A DNA stretch of 7,331 bases, taken from the NCBI GenBank assembly GCA_035688135.1, contig DASSNG010000037.1, forward strand, positions 1-7,331. The letters are read 5' to 3'. Source of the DNA: JAIFWC01 sp035688135 (lineage in GTDB: Bacteria > Patescibacteriota > Saccharimonadia > Saccharimonadales > UBA10212). Below, in pieces: positions 6,480 through 7,331 of the stretch; within the stretch, counting starts at the first letter, position 1, and each line of letters opens with the position of its first letter. Under the pieces are notes generated by a model. That model did not search any database, was not told the DNA's origin, and saw nothing but the letters and a program-made list of their open reading frames with translations. The translations under genes were made by a program, and so were the position numbers.

Positions 6480-6502
6480 TGTGAAGCTCACCTGCGGGGG
6501 CT
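6459..6502. repeat. 12-base inverted repeat overlapping the terminator and the end of the next gene
   Basis: AGCCCCCGCAGG at 6459-6470 is exactly complementary to CCTGCGGGGGCT at 6491-6502. The left arm is shared with the terminator hairpin, and the right arm is the last four sense codons of the high-GC minus-strand gene. The 20-base interval can itself pair GCTTC (6472-6476) with GAAGC (6483-6487). The two large hairpins cannot form together. Confidence 0.65.
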
Positions 6503-7321
6503 GGTGCGCCGCGTCTCCAGGCGGTACCGGTCGTTGTAGCTGCCGGGCCGCTTGTCCGCGACGATGCGGAACTCCTTGCCGGGCGAGTACTTTCGCCAGG
6601 CAGAGAGCTGGTTCAGGATGTACTCCGTCTCCGCGTAGACCAGCGAGAAGTCCGCCCGGTAGAACCAGTCGTCCGCGGCCATGAAGCTGAGCCGTCCCAG
6701 GTGGAAGCGGCTGCGCTTGCGCCAGACCTTGACGAACCTGGCCCTCATCTGCGTGTCGCCGCCGATGTCCAGGACCTTCGCGATGAAGCCCTGGTTGCAG
6801 CGGAGCTTGTGCTCCGCGAAGCTGTCGTTCGCCATGACCGCCTGCGCCCAGCCGCCGCCGAACAGCTGCCGGAACCGCTCCTCGTCGCCGCCGGCCTTCT
6901 GGTTGAACAGCTTGATCAGGTCGTAGACGTAGCCGGAGCCGCTGAGCGCTTCGCGGATGGACGTGTCCGGCTGGACATCCTCGATGATGCCCCACAGGCG
7001 ATCCAGCAGCTGGCGCTCGCGCTCCTGCTCCTCGCGCTGGCGCGCGAGCTGGGGCTCCGCCCACTCGTCGGCGGCCTTGAAGACCTCCTTGAGCATCGCG
7101 TTGGTCAGGCCCACCCGGTTGCCGCACCCGGAGCACATGCTCTCGGGAGTGCGGTCTGCCTGGCGGCTGCCAACATCGCCCACCAGGACGAAGGCGAATC
7201 TGTTGTGGCCGCCGCAGTTCACCACGCACGGCCTGATTACGACCGTGTCGATGGCGTTCCGCCAGCCTCCGCCGTGCCACCTGAAGCGGCAGCGTATGTC
7301 GCTGAGCGTCTCAGCCAACAC
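6488..7321 (-). CDS. High-GC gene of unknown function with putative zinc-binding N-terminus
   Basis: I do not recognise the family. Up to 277 residues are encoded. Cysteine pairs C32-x3-C36 (followed by GGH39) and C63-x2-C66-G could form one zinc ribbon. A charged helical, possibly coiled-coil stretch runs from about 83 to 115 (rich in Arg, Gln and Glu), and the rest looks globular and aromatic-rich with no motif I can name. No signal peptide or membrane segment is seen. Codon use is unlike all neighbours: by hand count only about 15 codons end in A or T, and sampled stretches are 62-77% GC against roughly 42-50% elsewhere. This suggests transfer from a high-GC source or a chimeric junction. 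The clean 270-plus codon frame with strongly biased third positions supports real coding. The start could be GTG at 7321 or TTG at 7318, and the frame is still open to the window edge, so an upstream start is not excluded. Confidence 0.7.
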   Translation of the reverse strand: MLAETLSDIRCRFRWHGGGWRNAIDTVVIRPCVVNCGGHNRFAFVLVGDVGSRQADRTPESMCSGCGNRVGLTNAMLKEVFKAADEWAEPQLARQREEQERERQLLDRLWGIIEDVQPDTSIREALSGSGYVYDLIKLFNQKAGGDEERFRQLFGGGWAQAVMANDSFAEHKLRCNQGFIAKVLDIGGDTQMRARFVKVWRKRSRFHLGRLSFMAADDWFYRADFSLVYAETEYILNQLSAWRKYSPGKEFRIVADKRPGSYNDRYRLETRRTSPRR

Positions 7322-7322
7322 T

Positions 7323-7328
7323 CCTCCT
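7323..7328 (-). promoter_or_regulatory. AGGAGG Shine-Dalgarno, suggests the TTG start at 7318
   Basis: On the minus strand a consensus AGGAGG (7328-7323) is one base before GTG (7321) and four bases before TTG (7318). One base is too close for initiation, so TTG is the better start if this site is used. The match falls at the window edge, so a start further upstream cannot be ruled out. Confidence 0.5.
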
Positions 7329-7331
7329 ATC

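Noticed and set aside
6201..7280. A 359-codon open frame on the minus strand, offset from the 277-residue frame
   Set aside because: Its product is a low-complexity run of Arg, Gly, Ala and Pro, as expected from an off-frame reading of high-GC DNA, and it runs through the terminator and into the end of the plus-strand gene.
1..7331. CRISPR array, tRNA, rRNA, insertion sequence or prophage genes
   Set aside because: No regularly spaced repeats, cloverleaf or rRNA-like sequence, transposase or phage protein was seen on reading the window.

Overview
This 7.3 kb window is densely packed bacterial DNA. It holds seven genes, gaps of 1 to about 115 bases, short Shine-Dalgarno sites, and TGA, TAG and TAA all used as stops. 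The gene content suggests a reduced-genome bacterium of the Candidate Phyla Radiation (Patescibacteria), most likely Saccharibacteria or a relative. It includes a HIT-deaminase fusion, an RfaE-like nucleotidyltransferase, an orphan small-molecule kinase and a thymidylate kinase-like protein with a ThyX-like extension. This placement is inference from family resemblance, not a database match. TGA is clearly a stop here, which argues against the CPR lineages that recode it (Gracilibacteria, Absconditabacteria).

Layout: bases 2-1051 (+) are the 3' part of a GT4 glycosyltransferase cut by the window edge. It meets, tail to tail with an 11-base overlap, a four-gene minus-strand run. In transcription order that run is an APH-family phosphotransferase (4443-3442), an RfaE/HldE-type nucleotidyltransferase (3388-2834), a HIT plus dCMP-deaminase fusion (2832-1855) and thymidylate synthase ThyA (1850-1041). 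The last three are separated by only 1 and 4 bases and should be co-transcribed, possibly from a TTGTCA-18-TATAAA promoter at 3458-3429. Diverging from the run across 114 bases is a 630-residue gene (4558-6450, +). Its N-terminus is thymidylate-kinase-like, and the rest resembles the tandem, diverged ThyX-like proteins of CPR bacteria. After a strong hairpin at 6454-6479 comes a convergent minus-strand gene (7321-6488) of very high GC and unknown function, with a putative zinc-binding N-terminus.

How the genes fit: the core is a thymidylate module. The deaminase would make dUMP from dCMP, ThyA would make dTMP from dUMP, and the divergent 630-residue protein carries a fold that normally phosphorylates dTMP, fused to a fold that normally makes dTMP by the alternative flavin route. 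That fusion appears to have lost the key residues of both enzymes: the Walker A lysine is alanine and no ThyX RHR signature is visible. It may therefore be a regulator, a scaffold or a repurposed protein rather than an enzyme. The HIT domain fused to the deaminase may hydrolyse or transfer nucleotidyl groups in the same pathway. The kinase and nucleotidyltransferase upstream could work in sequence on a sugar or alcohol phosphate, but their substrates cannot be read from sequence.

The main candidates for something new are the TMK/ThyX-like fusion and the compositionally alien gene at the right end, with the overlapping inverted repeats at its junction.
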